DNA from: Streptomyces griseus subsp. griseus | GTDB taxonomy: Bacteria; Actinomycetota; Actinomycetes; Streptomycetales; Streptomycetaceae | Direction of reading: 5' to 3' | DNA length: 64,000 bases | NCBI RefSeq assembly: GCF_000720255.1 | Contig: NZ_JOJE01000020.1 | Span: 1-64,000, forward strand | Shown here: positions 38,131-47,800 of the stretch, piece after piece | Layout of the letters: the number at the start of each line of letters is the position of its first letter | Numbering within the stretch: the stretch's first letter is position 1 | Translations under genes and position numbers: made by a program | The notes under the pieces: model-generated | The model's input: the letters and a program-made list of their open reading frames with translations, nothing else | The model's database searches: none | What the model was told of the DNA's origin: nothing

Positions 38131-39606
38131 TCAGACGGCTTCGGCCGCCTCGGGCAACTCGGTCGCGAGCCGCTCCGTGAGGTCCGTGATCTCGGTGAGG
38201 TCCCCGAAGTCGCGTACAGCCGTGTCCACTGTCTTCCGGATCCGTGTGTTGACGCGTTCGGAGCGCACCTTCTTGGCGATCTGCATGGCCTGCACGGCAG
38301 GTACCGTGCCCTGCTCGGGCTCGCGCTGGAGCAGGTGGACCGTGGCCATACCGATCAGGTTCAGCGCGTACGACCGCTGGTGCTCCTTGTCGTCGGCGAA
38401 CAGCTCGACGGCCCGCCGCATCAAGGGCTCGGCCAGCGAGGCGTAGGTGGGGCTGCGGCCCGCGACATAGGCGAGGTCGCGGAAGGAGTGGCTGTTCTCG
38501 CCGTGCAGCTCGGCCTCGGAGAAGAAGCGGATCCAGTCGGGGTCCGGCTCGTCCCAGTCGTCGGCGTCGGCGAAGGAGTCCTCGGCCATCCGCACGGCCC
38601 GCTTGCACCGGCCGGGCTGTCCCATGTTGGCGTACGCGCGGGCCTCCATCGCATACAGCATGGCCTGGGTGCGCGGGCTCGCGCAGTCCCGGCTTCCGTA
38701 CTGCGCGAGGTGGATCAGTTCCAGGGCGTCCTCGGGCCGCCCGAGGTGGATCATCTGGCGGCTCATGCTGGACAGGACGTAGGAACCGAGTGGCTTGTCC
38801 CCCGCTTCCTTGGCGGCGTGCAGGGCGAGGACGAAGTACTTCTGGGCGGTGGGCTGCAGGCCCACGTCGTAGCTCATCCAGCCGGCCAGTTCGGCGAGCT
38901 CGGCGGCGCACTTGAACAGCTTCTTCGTGGTGGCCTCGGGCTGAGGTTCCTGGAGGAGGTCGGTGACCTCGTGCAACTGGCCGACCACCGCCTTGCGGCG
39001 CAGGCCGCCGCCGCACTGGGCGTCCCACTGCCGGAACATCACGGTGGTGGACTCCAGCAGCTCCAGCTCGGGCTTGGAGAGCCGCCCGCGCGCGCGGCTG
39101 CTGGGGACCGGCTCGGGATCGGTGCGCGGGGCGGGCGGGGCGGGCACGAGCCAGCGCTGCATGGGTTCGATGAGGGACGGGCCCGCGGACAGGGTCAGCG
39201 AGCTCCCGAGGAAGCCGCGCCGCGCCAGCATCAGGTCGCTGCGCGAGAACTCGCCGAGCAGGGCCACTGTCTGCGGCCCCGTCCAGGGCAGGTCCACACC
39301 GGACACGGACGGTGACTGGCGGGCGGCGCGCAGGCCGAGGTCCTCGACGGATACGACACAGCCGAACCGCTCGGAGAACAGCTCGGACAGGATCTTCGGG
39401 ATGGGCTCCCGAGGGTTCTCGCCGTCCAGCCAGCGGCGCACGCGCGAGGTGTCCGTGGAGATGTGGTTGGCCCCCAGCTGCCGGGCCCGGCGGTTGACCT
39501 GGCGCGCGAGCTCGCCCTTGGACCAGCCGCTGCGCACGAACCACGAGCCGAGAAGCTCGTTGGGGCGCTTGTCAGCGTTCGTGACGCTTCCGCCGTTGCC
39601 GCCCAC
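38131..39606 (-). CDS. nsdA: NsdA, TPR-containing negative regulator of differentiation and antibiotic production
   Basis: About 491 residues. The N-terminus (KRPNELLGSWFVRSGWSKGEL to about residue 75) is a conserved helix-turn-helix-like segment with RVRRWLDGENPREPIPKILSEL. The remainder is helical with TPR-like repeats (for example AKEAGDKPLGSYVLSSMSRQMIHLGRPEDALEL). In S. coelicolor NsdA limits sporulation, actinorhodin and other antibiotics (established). GTG 39606, with a run of G upstream, is the preferred start; the open frame extends to 39651. It shares the 445-base upstream region with the divergent primase-like gene. Confidence 0.88.
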   Translation of the reverse strand: MGGNGGSVTNADKRPNELLGSWFVRSGWSKGELARQVNRRARQLGANHISTDTSRVRRWLDGENPREPIPKILSELFSERFGCVVSVEDLGLRAARQSPSVSGVDLPWTGPQTVALLGEFSRSDLMLARRGFLGSSLTLSAGPSLIEPMQRWLVPAPPAPRTDPEPVPSSRARGRLSKPELELLESTTVMFRQWDAQCGGGLRRKAVVGQLHEVTDLLQEPQPEATTKKLFKCAAELAELAGWMSYDVGLQPTAQKYFVLALHAAKEAGDKPLGSYVLSSMSRQMIHLGRPEDALELIHLAQYGSRDCASPRTQAMLYAMEARAYANMGQPGRCKRAVRMAEDSFADADDWDEPDPDWIRFFSEAELHGENSHSFRDLAYVAGRSPTYASLAEPLMRRAVELFADDKEHQRSYALNLIGMATVHLLQREPEQGTVPAVQAMQIAKKVRSERVNTRIRKTVDTAVRDFGDLTEITDLTERLATELPEAAEAV

Positions 39607-40051
39607 TGGAACGCCCCCATCCCTGAGACCACTTGTCGCCGAGTGCGCCAAGCCCTATCAGAATGCCGCCAATCGACGCTCCCGTACGCCGGTTGCCACC
39701 CTTCGAACGGAAAGCCGACTTGCCTCCGGCATACTCATAGAGGCATGTGCCCCCGGGCCTCGTGCACTCAAAGTAATCCCGCGATCACGCGTCCAGCCAC
39801 GGCGAACACGGAATCGCCACCATTCGCCACCCCTTCGAATGAACTAAGGGCCACCCAGGCGCGATTCACTTGACAGAGGACAGCCGAAAGCGAGCGGAAC
39901 GATGCACTCAGGGGCGCGTGTTGACGCGCACGCCACCCTGCGCGCTTCCCGGCGCCGATTCGGCGGTGACCGAACACGGAAGTGAATAACGCAAAGTGAC
40001 ACTCCGGGTGCTTCTCGTAACCATCGGTGTGTCGGACCCGTTGGAGGGGGC
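39607..40051. other. Gene-free divergent control region between nsdA and the primase-like gene
   Basis: These 445 bases are less GC-rich than the surroundings, especially 39655-40020, and lack a credible open frame. A TTGACA hexamer occurs on the plus strand at 39870-39875, but I see no matching -10 box at the usual spacing. The promoters of nsdA and of the gene at 40052 must lie here. No clear repeat or RNA motif was seen. Confidence 0.4.
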
Positions 40052-40717
40052 ATGGGCTTCACGATCGGCAGCAGTCGGGGGATCCGCGACCTCCGGTCCA
40101 CCTCACGCCGTCGCGGCCGCTCGTCCGAGTGCACGGCCGTGGCCGAGTTCACCGGCCTGTGGGGCTGGGACGTCGTACCGGGCGCGCGGGCTGCCGCAGA
40201 CGCCTGCTCCTGCGGCCGCTCCGGCTGCCGGGCACCGGGCGCGCATCCACTGGACTTCGCGCCGGAGATCCCCGCGGGAGCGACGCTGGACGAGGTGACC
40301 GACGCCTGGGGCGAGGTCCCCGGGGCCGCGGTCATGCTGCCGGTCGGGCGCGCGTTCGACGTGATCGAGCTGGCCGAGCCCGCCGGCCGCCGGGCGCTGG
40401 TCCGGCTGGAGCGCATGGGCCTCCCCCTCGGCCCGGTGACCGCGACCCCTGAGGGCCGCACCCACTTCTTCGTCGCCCCCGGCGCGGCGGCGGACCTGAA
40501 GGCGCTGCTCTACCGCATGGGCTGGGACGACCCCTCCTCCCTCGACCTGCGCGGCCTCGGCCCCGGTACGCACATCACGGCGCCCCCCTCCGACCGCGGC
40601 GGCCGCGGCCCGGTCCGCTGGCTGCGCCCGCCCGCGCTCGACTCGGCCACCAAGCTCCCGGCGGCCCGCCTGCTGCTGGGCACGCTGGCGTACGTGGCCC
40701 ACCGGTCGCGCGCGTAA
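40052..40717 (+). CDS. Stand-alone primase/polymerase (PrimPol N-terminal)-like protein
   Basis: A 221-residue protein similar to the N-terminal domain of bifunctional DNA primase/polymerases: AEFTGLWGWDVVPGARAA, a zinc-like CSCGRSGCRAPGAHP, GATLDEVTDAW, and GRAFDVIELAEPAGRRAL. In active enzymes that last segment carries a D-x-D metal site. Here it reads I-E-L, and no helicase or C-terminal domain follows, so catalytic activity is doubtful. ATG 40052 has a strong GGAGGGGG site at 40043-40050. Position between nsdA and ftsY is, as I recall, conserved in Streptomyces. Confidence 0.7.
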   Translation: MGFTIGSSRGIRDLRSTSRRRGRSSECTAVAEFTGLWGWDVVPGARAAADACSCGRSGCRAPGAHPLDFAPEIPAGATLDEVTDAWGEVPGAAVMLPVGRAFDVIELAEPAGRRALVRLERMGLPLGPVTATPEGRTHFFVAPGAAADLKALLYRMGWDDPSSLDLRGLGPGTHITAPPSDRGGRGPVRWLRPPALDSATKLPAARLLLGTLAYVAHRSRA

Positions 40718-40736
40718 CCCCGACCCCGTACACAGC

Positions 40737-40777
40737 GAAGCGCCCGCCCCCCGATGCGTCTCGGGGACGGGCGCTTC
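40737..40777. terminator. Bidirectional hairpin between primase-like gene and ftsY
   Basis: The outer 10-bp stem (40737-40746 with 40768-40777) is perfect, and an inner cccc/gggg stem adds stability after a one-base offset. It lies between two convergent genes and is followed by a short T-rich tract on the plus side. Confidence 0.7.
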
Positions 40778-40794
40778 TTCGCCGGGACGGGTGT

Positions 40795-42000
40795 CTAGTC
40801 ACCGATCAACGCGTCGATGAACGCCTCCGGCTCGAAGGGCGCCAGGTCGTCGGCGCCCTCGCCGAGTCCGATCAGCTTGACCGGCACTCCGAGCTCGCGC
40901 TGGACCGCGATGACGATGCCGCCCTTGGCCGTGCCGTCCAGCTTGGTCAGCACGATGCCGGTGATGTCGACGACCTCGGCGAACACCCGGGCCTGCACCA
41001 GACCGTTCTGTCCGGTGGTGGCGTCGAGGACCAGCAGCACCTCGTCGAGAGGGGCGTGCTTCTCGACGACGCGCTTGACCTTGCCGAGCTCGTCCATGAG
41101 GCCGGTCTTGGTGTGCAGCCGCCCGGCGGTGTCGATGAGGACGACGTCGAGCCCCATCTCCTTGCCCTCCTTGACCGCGTCGAAGGCGACGGAGGCTGGG
41201 TCACCGCCTTCGGGCCCGCGCACGGTGTGGGCGCCGACGCGCTCACCCCAGGTCTGGAGCTGGTCGGCGGCGGCGGCCCGGAAGGTGTCGGCGGCACCGA
41301 GGACGACGCTGCGGCCGTCGGCCACGAGCACGCGCGCGAGCTTGCCGGTGGTGGTGGTCTTGCCGGTGCCGTTGACGCCGACGACCATCACGATGCCCGG
41401 CTTGCGGTCCTCGGGCTCGGTCTTCACCGTGCGGTCGACGTCGGTGCCGACCAGCTTGACGAGCTCCTCGCGCAGCAGGCCGCGCAGTTCCTCGGGAGTG
41501 CGGGTGCCCAGCACCTTCACCCGCTCACGCAGCCGCTCCACCAGCTCCTGGGTGGGCTGCACGCCGACGTCGGCGGTGAGAAGGGTGTCCTCGATCTCCT
41601 CCCAGGTGTCCTCGTCGAGGTGCTCGCGCGAGAGCAGCGTGAGCAGACCCTTGCCGAGGGCGTTCTGGGAGCGGGACAGGCGGGCGCGCAGGCGCACCAG
41701 GCGTCCCTCGGTGGGCTCCGGGATCTCGATCTCGGGAACCTCGACGACGGGCGGCTCCTCGACTGCGACGCCGGTCGAGCCGCCGTCCGGGAGATCCACC
41801 TCCTCTATCGTGCGGCGCGGTTCGTCGCGCGGCGTCTCGGCCTCGTCGCCGACGTGCGGTTCGGCTGGAGGGGCGGTGATGTCGGGCGCGGCGGGCGGCG
41901 GCGGGGGCAGCGGCTTCTTGCGCCGGCTGCCGACGATGAGCCCGCCGATCGCACCGAGCACGACCACGGCGATGATTACAGCAAGGATGACGATGTCCAT
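40795..42000 (-). CDS. ftsY: Signal recognition particle receptor FtsY
   Basis: A 401-residue SRP receptor. An N-terminal membrane helix (about 3-23) is followed by a Pro/acidic linker, the N domain, and the G domain with VNGTGKTTTTGKLA, DTAGRLHTK and TKLDGTAKGG. The N-terminal anchor is typical of actinobacteria and differs from the E. coli acidic A domain. ATG 42000 places the helix at the N-terminus; the upstream open frame is not conserved in character. It partners Ffh (31990-33543). Confidence 0.94.
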   Translation of the reverse strand: MDIVILAVIIAVVVLGAIGGLIVGSRRKKPLPPPPPAAPDITAPPAEPHVGDEAETPRDEPRRTIEEVDLPDGGSTGVAVEEPPVVEVPEIEIPEPTEGRLVRLRARLSRSQNALGKGLLTLLSREHLDEDTWEEIEDTLLTADVGVQPTQELVERLRERVKVLGTRTPEELRGLLREELVKLVGTDVDRTVKTEPEDRKPGIVMVVGVNGTGKTTTTGKLARVLVADGRSVVLGAADTFRAAAADQLQTWGERVGAHTVRGPEGGDPASVAFDAVKEGKEMGLDVVLIDTAGRLHTKTGLMDELGKVKRVVEKHAPLDEVLLVLDATTGQNGLVQARVFAEVVDITGIVLTKLDGTAKGGIVIAVQRELGVPVKLIGLGEGADDLAPFEPEAFIDALIGD

Positions 42001-42166
42001 AACCCGTCCAGTATCAGCCATGGGTCCGCGACGGACCCGGCTTGTACTTTCCTCCGAGTGAGAAAGTCGCCGGGCCCGAACACCCGGGATCCTTCTCTGG
42101 CTGTCTGACGCCCCGTCAGCTACGGTCCCCCTTCGCACGCGACTCCACACACGAAGGGGGCTCGCC

Positions 42167-43138
42167 ATGCCCGTCACGGTCGTCCGTTTCAACCTCGTCG
42201 AGCCCGGCGCCACCCCGGCCTCGCTGAGCGCCCGCTACCGGGCGGCCCTGGAGATGGCGGCGTACGCCGACGAGCACGGGGTCACCGCCGTGCAGACCGA
42301 GGAGCACCACGGCGCCGACAACAACTGGCTGCCCTCCCCGTTCGCCTTCGCGGGCGCGGTCCTCGGCGCGACCCGGCGTCTGGCGGTCACCGTCTCGGCG
42401 GTCATCGGCCCGCTGCACGACCCGCTGCGGCTGGCGGAGGACATCGCCGTGCTCGACCTGCTCAGCGGCGGCCGGCTCGTCACCGTCGCCGGGATCGGCT
42501 ACCGGCCCGAGGAGTACGACCACTTCGGCGTCGACTTCAAGCAGCGCGGCCGGCTCCAGGACGAGCTCCTTGAGACGGTGCTGAAGGCGTGGACCGGCGA
42601 GCAGTTCACCTACCGGGGCCGTACGGTACGGGTCACCCCGCGCCCGTACTCCGACCCGCACCCCCTGCTGCTGGTGGGCGGCTCCTCCAAAGCCGCCGCC
42701 CGCCGGGCCGCCCGGCTGGGTCTGCCCTTCTTCCCCAGCGCGCACCTTCCGGAGCTGGAGGCGTACTACAAGGAGCGGCTGGCGGAGTACGGCACCGAGG
42801 GCTGGACGATGATGCCGGGCGCCAAGGTCCCGCTGTTGCATCTCGCCGAGGACCCGGACCGGACGTGGGCCCGCTACGGCGGGCATTTCCTGCACGAGGC
42901 ACGCACCTACGCCTCCTGGCAGTCCGGCTCGGTCCGCTCGGCGGTGAAGTCGGGGGCGACGAGTGTGGCGGAACTGCGGGCCGAGGGCGTGTACCGGGTG
43001 CTGACGCCGGACGCGTGTGTGGCCCTGGGCCTGGACAGCCTCGTCCTGCATCCGCTGGCCGGCGGGATGCCGCTGGAGGAGGGGTGGCGCAGCCTGCGCC
43101 TGTTCTGCGAACGCGTACTGCCCCGGCTCGGGGGGTGA
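42167..43138 (+). CDS. Luciferase-like (LLM) flavin-dependent oxidoreductase
   Basis: A 323-residue TIM-barrel monooxygenase-like protein: RYRAALEMAAYADEHGVTAVQTEEHH, SAVIGPLHDPLRLAEDIAVLDLLSGGRL, VAGIGYRPEEYDHFGVDFKQRG and a late PLLLVGGSSKAAARRAARLG. The family uses FMNH2 or F420. The TEEHHG motif is the usual position of flavin-contacting residues, but cofactor and substrate cannot be decided. It diverges from ftsY and converges on glcP, and ends inside the first of three strong hairpins. Confidence 0.85.
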   Translation: MPVTVVRFNLVEPGATPASLSARYRAALEMAAYADEHGVTAVQTEEHHGADNNWLPSPFAFAGAVLGATRRLAVTVSAVIGPLHDPLRLAEDIAVLDLLSGGRLVTVAGIGYRPEEYDHFGVDFKQRGRLQDELLETVLKAWTGEQFTYRGRTVRVTPRPYSDPHPLLLVGGSSKAAARRAARLGLPFFPSAHLPELEAYYKERLAEYGTEGWTMMPGAKVPLLHLAEDPDRTWARYGGHFLHEARTYASWQSGSVRSAVKSGATSVAELRAEGVYRVLTPDACVALGLDSLVLHPLAGGMPLEEGWRSLRLFCERVLPRLGG

Positions 43139-43232
43139 GCCGGGGCAGTACGTCCTACGGATACGGGGAGAAGGGCGGCGGGGACTTGGCCCCTTCTCCC
43201 CGAGTTCGTGGGGCCGGGCGAGAGCCCGGCCC
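43114..43232. terminator. Three consecutive hairpins between luciferase-like gene and glcP
   Basis: Stem 1 has 16 perfect pairs (43114-43129 with 43137-43152) and contains the stop codon of the luciferase-like gene. Stem 2 has 12 perfect pairs (43164-43175 with 43191-43202). Stem 3 has 9 pairs (43211-43219 with 43224-43232) and a GAGA loop. Together they can block transcripts from both convergent genes. Confidence 0.75.
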
Positions 43233-43247
43233 GTCGAGGGCTGGGAC

Positions 43248-44666
43248 TCAGCCCATCTCCTCCAATGCCTTGCCCTTCGTCTCCTTGACGAACTTCAGGA
43301 CGAACGGGATGGAGAGCGCGGCGAACACGGTGTAGATCACGTAGGTCGCGGAGAGGTTCCAGTCGGCCAGCGACGGGAAGCTCGCGGTGATGGCCCAGTT
43401 GGCGAGCCACTGCGCGGCGGCGGCCACACCCAGGGCGGCGGCGCGCAGCCGGTTCGGGAACATCTCGCCGAGCATGACCCAGACGACCACGCCCCAGGAC
43501 AGGGCGAAGAAGAGGACGAAGATGTGGGCCGCGATCAGGGCGGTCCAGCCCTGCGCGCTGGGCAGCTTCCCGCCGACCAGGTCGAACGAGAACGCCCAGG
43601 CCTCCAGCGCCAGGCCTACGACCATGCCGACCGAGCCGATGATGGCGAGCGGGCGGCGGCCGATGCGGTCGACGAAGATCATCGCGACGACGGTGCCGAC
43701 GATGTTGATGATCGACGTGGTGAAGGAGTAGAAGAACGAGTCCGTCGGGTCGACGCCGACCGACTGCCACAGCGTCGAGGAGTAGTAGAACGCGACGTTG
43801 ATGCCGACGAACTGCTGGAAGACCGACAGGCCGATGCCGACCCAGACGATCGGCTTGAAGAAGAAGCCGCCACCGAGCAGGTCCTTGAAGCTGGACTTGT
43901 GCTCGCTCTTCATGGCCTGCTCGATCTCGGCGACCCGCGCGTTCAGGTCGACCTGAGTGCCCTCGACCTCTTCGAGGATCTCGCGGGCGCGCTCGCGCTT
44001 GCCGACGGAGATCAGGAAGCGGGGAGACTCGGGGATGGCGAAGGAGAGCAGGCCGTAGAGGACGGCCGGGACGACCATGACACCGAGCATGACCTGCCAG
44101 GCCTCCAGGCCCATCAGCTCTCCGCGCTGGTCACCGCCGGAGGCGTTCAGCAGACCCCAGTTGACCAGCTGCGACACCGCGATGCCGACGACGATCGCGG
44201 CCTGCTGGAAGGAGCCGAGGCGGCCGCGGTAGGCGGGCGGGGCGACCTCGGCGATGTAGGCCGGGCCGATGACCGAGGCCATGCCGATGGCGAAGCCGCC
44301 GACGACGCGCCAGAAGGCGAGGTCCCACAGGGCGAAGGGCAGCGCCGAGCCGACGGCGCTGACGGTGAACAGGACGGCGGCGATCTGCATGCACCGGATG
44401 CGGCCGATGCGGTCGGCTATGCGGCCGGCGGTCGCGGCGCCGATGGCGCAGCCGATCAGGGCGATCGCGATGACCTGGGCCAGTGCCGCGGATCCGATGT
44501 CGTACCGGTCCCGGATCGCCTCGACGGCGCCGTTGATGACGGAGCTGTCGTAGCCGAAGAGGAAGCCGCCCATCGCGGCGGCTGCCGCGATGAAGATGAC
44601 GTGCCCGAGATGATCGGGGTGAGCCGTCCTGGCTCCTGACTGTGATGCCTGCGCTGTGCTGGTCAC
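43248..44666 (-). CDS. glcP: Glucose permease GlcP (MFS sugar:proton symporter)
   Basis: A 472-residue, 12-helix transporter of the sugar-porter family. Motifs include GGFLFGYDSSVINGA, GRIADRIGRIRC, PESPRFLI, QQFVGINVAFYYSS (sugar site QQ-x-x-G-x-N) and DRIGRRPL. Length and sequence character match GlcP of S. coelicolor, the main glucose uptake system of that species (PTS-independent). GTG 44666 has a gaggag site about 6 bases upstream. The upstream region carries two copies of a gcaacg(t/c)tgc palindrome. Confidence 0.9.
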   Translation of the reverse strand: MTSTAQASQSGARTAHPDHLGHVIFIAAAAAMGGFLFGYDSSVINGAVEAIRDRYDIGSAALAQVIAIALIGCAIGAATAGRIADRIGRIRCMQIAAVLFTVSAVGSALPFALWDLAFWRVVGGFAIGMASVIGPAYIAEVAPPAYRGRLGSFQQAAIVVGIAVSQLVNWGLLNASGGDQRGELMGLEAWQVMLGVMVVPAVLYGLLSFAIPESPRFLISVGKRERAREILEEVEGTQVDLNARVAEIEQAMKSEHKSSFKDLLGGGFFFKPIVWVGIGLSVFQQFVGINVAFYYSSTLWQSVGVDPTDSFFYSFTTSIINIVGTVVAMIFVDRIGRRPLAIIGSVGMVVGLALEAWAFSFDLVGGKLPSAQGWTALIAAHIFVLFFALSWGVVVWVMLGEMFPNRLRAAALGVAAAAQWLANWAITASFPSLADWNLSATYVIYTVFAALSIPFVLKFVKETKGKALEEMG

Positions 44667-44686
44667 GTGTACTCCTCGAACCACCG

Positions 44687-44750
44687 GCAACGCTGCCGGA
44701 TGGGGGCGACCCTTCTGGTTGGTGGTACCTGAAGGTAAAAGCAACGTTGC
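44687..44750 (-). promoter_or_regulatory. Paired palindromes upstream of glcP (operator candidate)
   Basis: GCAACGTTGC at 44741-44750 is a perfect palindrome. GCAACGCTGC at 44687-44696 repeats it with one change and lies in a longer ccggcaacgctgccgg palindrome. The copies are 54 bases apart, about five helical turns, and flank the likely promoter. This fits a LacI- or ROK-type repressor, which is inference only. Confidence 0.45.
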
Positions 44751-44865
44751 CGAGACTATTCCTTCAAGTTTCGAAGTCAATAGAGCCTGTATGTGATTTA
44801 AGGGGCCATGGGTGAAGGTGATGTGTTCAAGTGTTGAAGAAGTGAAGATCGCTCAGCGCGAACTC

Positions 44866-47800
44866 TCAGCGCAGTCGCTGGCTGATGACCTTGGACACGC
44901 CGTCACCCTGCATGGAGACGCCGTAGAGGGCGTCCGCGACCTCCATCGTCCGCTTCTGGTGCGTGATGACGATGAGCTGGGAGGCCTCCTGGAGCTCCTG
45001 CATGATGCGGATCAGCCGCTGGAGGTTGGTGTCGTCGAGGGCGGCCTCGACCTCGTCCATGACGTAGAACGGGCTGGGGCGCGCCTTGAAGATCGACACC
45101 AGCAGGGCGACGGCGGTCAGTGACCGCTCACCGCCCGAGAGCAGGCTGAGCCGCTTGACCTTCTTGCCCGGCGGCCGCGCCTCGACGTCCACACCGGTGG
45201 TGAGCATGTTGTCGGGGTCGGTCAGGATCAGACGCCCGTCACCACCGGGGAACAGCCTGCTGAACACACCCTCGAACTCCCGGGCGGTGTCCCGGTAGGC
45301 CTCGGTGAAGACCTGCTCGACGCGCTCGTCGACCTCCTTGACGACCTGGAGCAGGTCGGCACGCGTCTTCTTCAGGTCCTCCAGCTGCTCACTGAGGAAC
45401 TGGTGGCGCTCCTCCAGCGCCGCGAACTCCTCCAGGGCCAGCGGGTTCACCTTGCCCAGCTGCTGGTACGCCCGCTCGGCGGCCTTCAGCCGCTTCTCCT
45501 GCTCGGCTCGCACGAACGGCACGGGCTGGTTGCGCGGGTGCTCGGGGTCCTCCGGCAGCTGCTCCCCCTCGGCGGGGGGCGAGGGCGGCACCAGGTGGTG
45601 CGGACCGTACTCCGCCACGAGCCCCGCCGGTTCCACACCGAGTTCCTCCAGCGCCTTCGTCTCCAGCTGCTCGATCCGCAGCCGTTTCTCGGCGCCGAGT
45701 ACCTCGCCTCGGTGGACTGAATCCGTCAACTTGTCGAGTTCTGCCTTGAGATCGCGTCCCGTGCCCCGAGCGGCGGTGAGCTCCTGCTCACGCCGGGCCT
45801 TCGCGGCGTCGGCCGCGGCGCGCTCCTCCTCGGCGCGGGCCACGGACACCTCGACGTGTGCGAGCAGTTGCCGGGCACCGGAGGCGACGGCCTCCGCGAC
45901 GGCCGCCTCGTGCCGCAGCCGGGCGCGCCGCTGTTCGGCACGCGCGCGTGCCTCGCGTTCCGCGCGGGCGCCCCGGTCCAGCGCGTCGGCCCGCCCGGCG
46001 AGTCCCTTGACCCGTTCCTCGTGCGTACGGACCTGGAGGCGTGCCTCCATCTCGGTCTGCCGCGCGTTGGCCCCGTCGGCGGCGAGCCGGTCCCGCACGG
46101 ACGTGTCGGGCTCCTCCTCGACCGGCATCTCCTCGGCGACGGCGAGCCGTTCGGCCAGTTCCTCGACGTCCTGGAGCGCCTTGTCCAGCGCCTCCTGGGC
46201 CCGAGCGGCGGCCGCCGCCGACCGCTCGGCCTCGCCGGCCGCACCGCGTGCCTGCCCGGACAGCCGCCCGAGCTGCTGGGCCACGGCCGACTTCTCCCGG
46301 TCGGCGGCCCGGCGCCGCTCCCCCAGCTCCTCGACGAGCGTGGCGCACTCCGTGCGCCGCTCCCCGGCCGCGAGCTGCGCCCGCGTCAGCTCCTCGCACC
46401 GCACCGCCAGCTCCTCCAGCTCGGCGGCGGCCTCGTCCACGGACGCCTGCACCTCCAGCAGGCTGGGCGCGCCCGCGGATCCGCCGTGCGCGAAGTGCGC
46501 CCCGAGCAGGTCGCCTTCGGCGGTGACGGCCGTGAGGTCGGGGTGCGCGTGGACGAGGTCCACGGCGTCCTCGAGGGTGTCCACTACGACGATGTCCCGA
46601 AGGAGGCGGCGGATGGTGGGGAGGAGGTCGGCGGGGCCGCGTACGAAGCGTTCCGCGGGAGGGGCGGGGAAGGGCCGTCGTTCGTCTGCGGGCTCGTCGT
46701 GGTCGGTCGCGCTGTTCCCCGCGCCCCTTGGGCGCGCTGTCGTACCGTGCGACTCTCCCGCCAGCAGCAGCGCCGCGCGCCCCGCGTCCTGCTTGCGCAG
46801 CAGCCGGATCGCGTCGGCCGCGGCCGACGGTGAAGTGACCGCGATCGCGTCGGCCGCCGCTCCGAAGGCCGCCGCCAGCGGGATCTCGTACCCGGGTGCC
46901 ACCGTCAGCAACTCCGCCGCCGGGCCGAGCAGACCGCTCAGGCGATCCTTCGCATCGAGCAGCGCGCCCGTCCCGTCCTTGCGCCGCAGGCCCAACGCCA
47001 GGGCCTCGTGGCGGGCCTGGGTCGCGGCGCGTTCGCGTTCCGCCGCGGTGGCCGCCTCGCGGGCCGCGGTCAGGGCGGTCTCCGACTCGGCCAGCTGCAG
47101 CTTCGCCGCCTCGTGCCGCTCACCGAGTTCCGCGTCGCCGGCGTCGAGTCCGTCGACCTCGGCCTTCAGTGCCTCGTACTCCTCCCGGGCCCGGACGGCG
47201 CGTTCCTGCGCCTCGTCCCGGGCGGCGGCCAGGCGGTCGATCTCGGCCTGGGCGGAGGCGGCGCGGGAGCGGGCCGCGTTCACCTGGCCGCCCAGCCGGG
47301 CCAGGCCCTCACGCCGGTCGGCGATGGCGCGGGCGACGTCCTTCAGGCGGCGTTCCTCCAGGGCCAGTTCGCGCTCCAGGTCGGCGCGGTGGGCGACCGT
47401 GTCCTCCAGGGCCCGCTCGGCCGCCTCCAGCGCCGCCTCCAGTTCGGCCTCCTGCTCACGGATGCGGGCGGCCTCGCGCTCCATGTCCTCGGGGTCGCGG
47501 CCGCGCCGCTCCTCGGGCGGCACGGAGGTGGCGCTCTTCACGCGGGCGTCGGCCAGCGAGATCGTGCCGCGTACCCGCTCGGCGAGCTGGGACAGCTCGT
47601 ACCAGGTCTGCTGGGCGCGCTGGAGGCGGGGCGTGAGCTGCCGTACCTCGTCCTCCAGGAGTGACTCGCGCTGGAGTGCCTTGCGCAACTCCTCCTCAGC
47701 GGTCTCCTTGCGTTCCTTCAGCGCGGCCTCGTCGGCGACCTCGGCCTTGAGCGCCTCCCGCAGCCGTACGAGGTCGTCGGCGAGGAGGCGCAGGCGCGCG

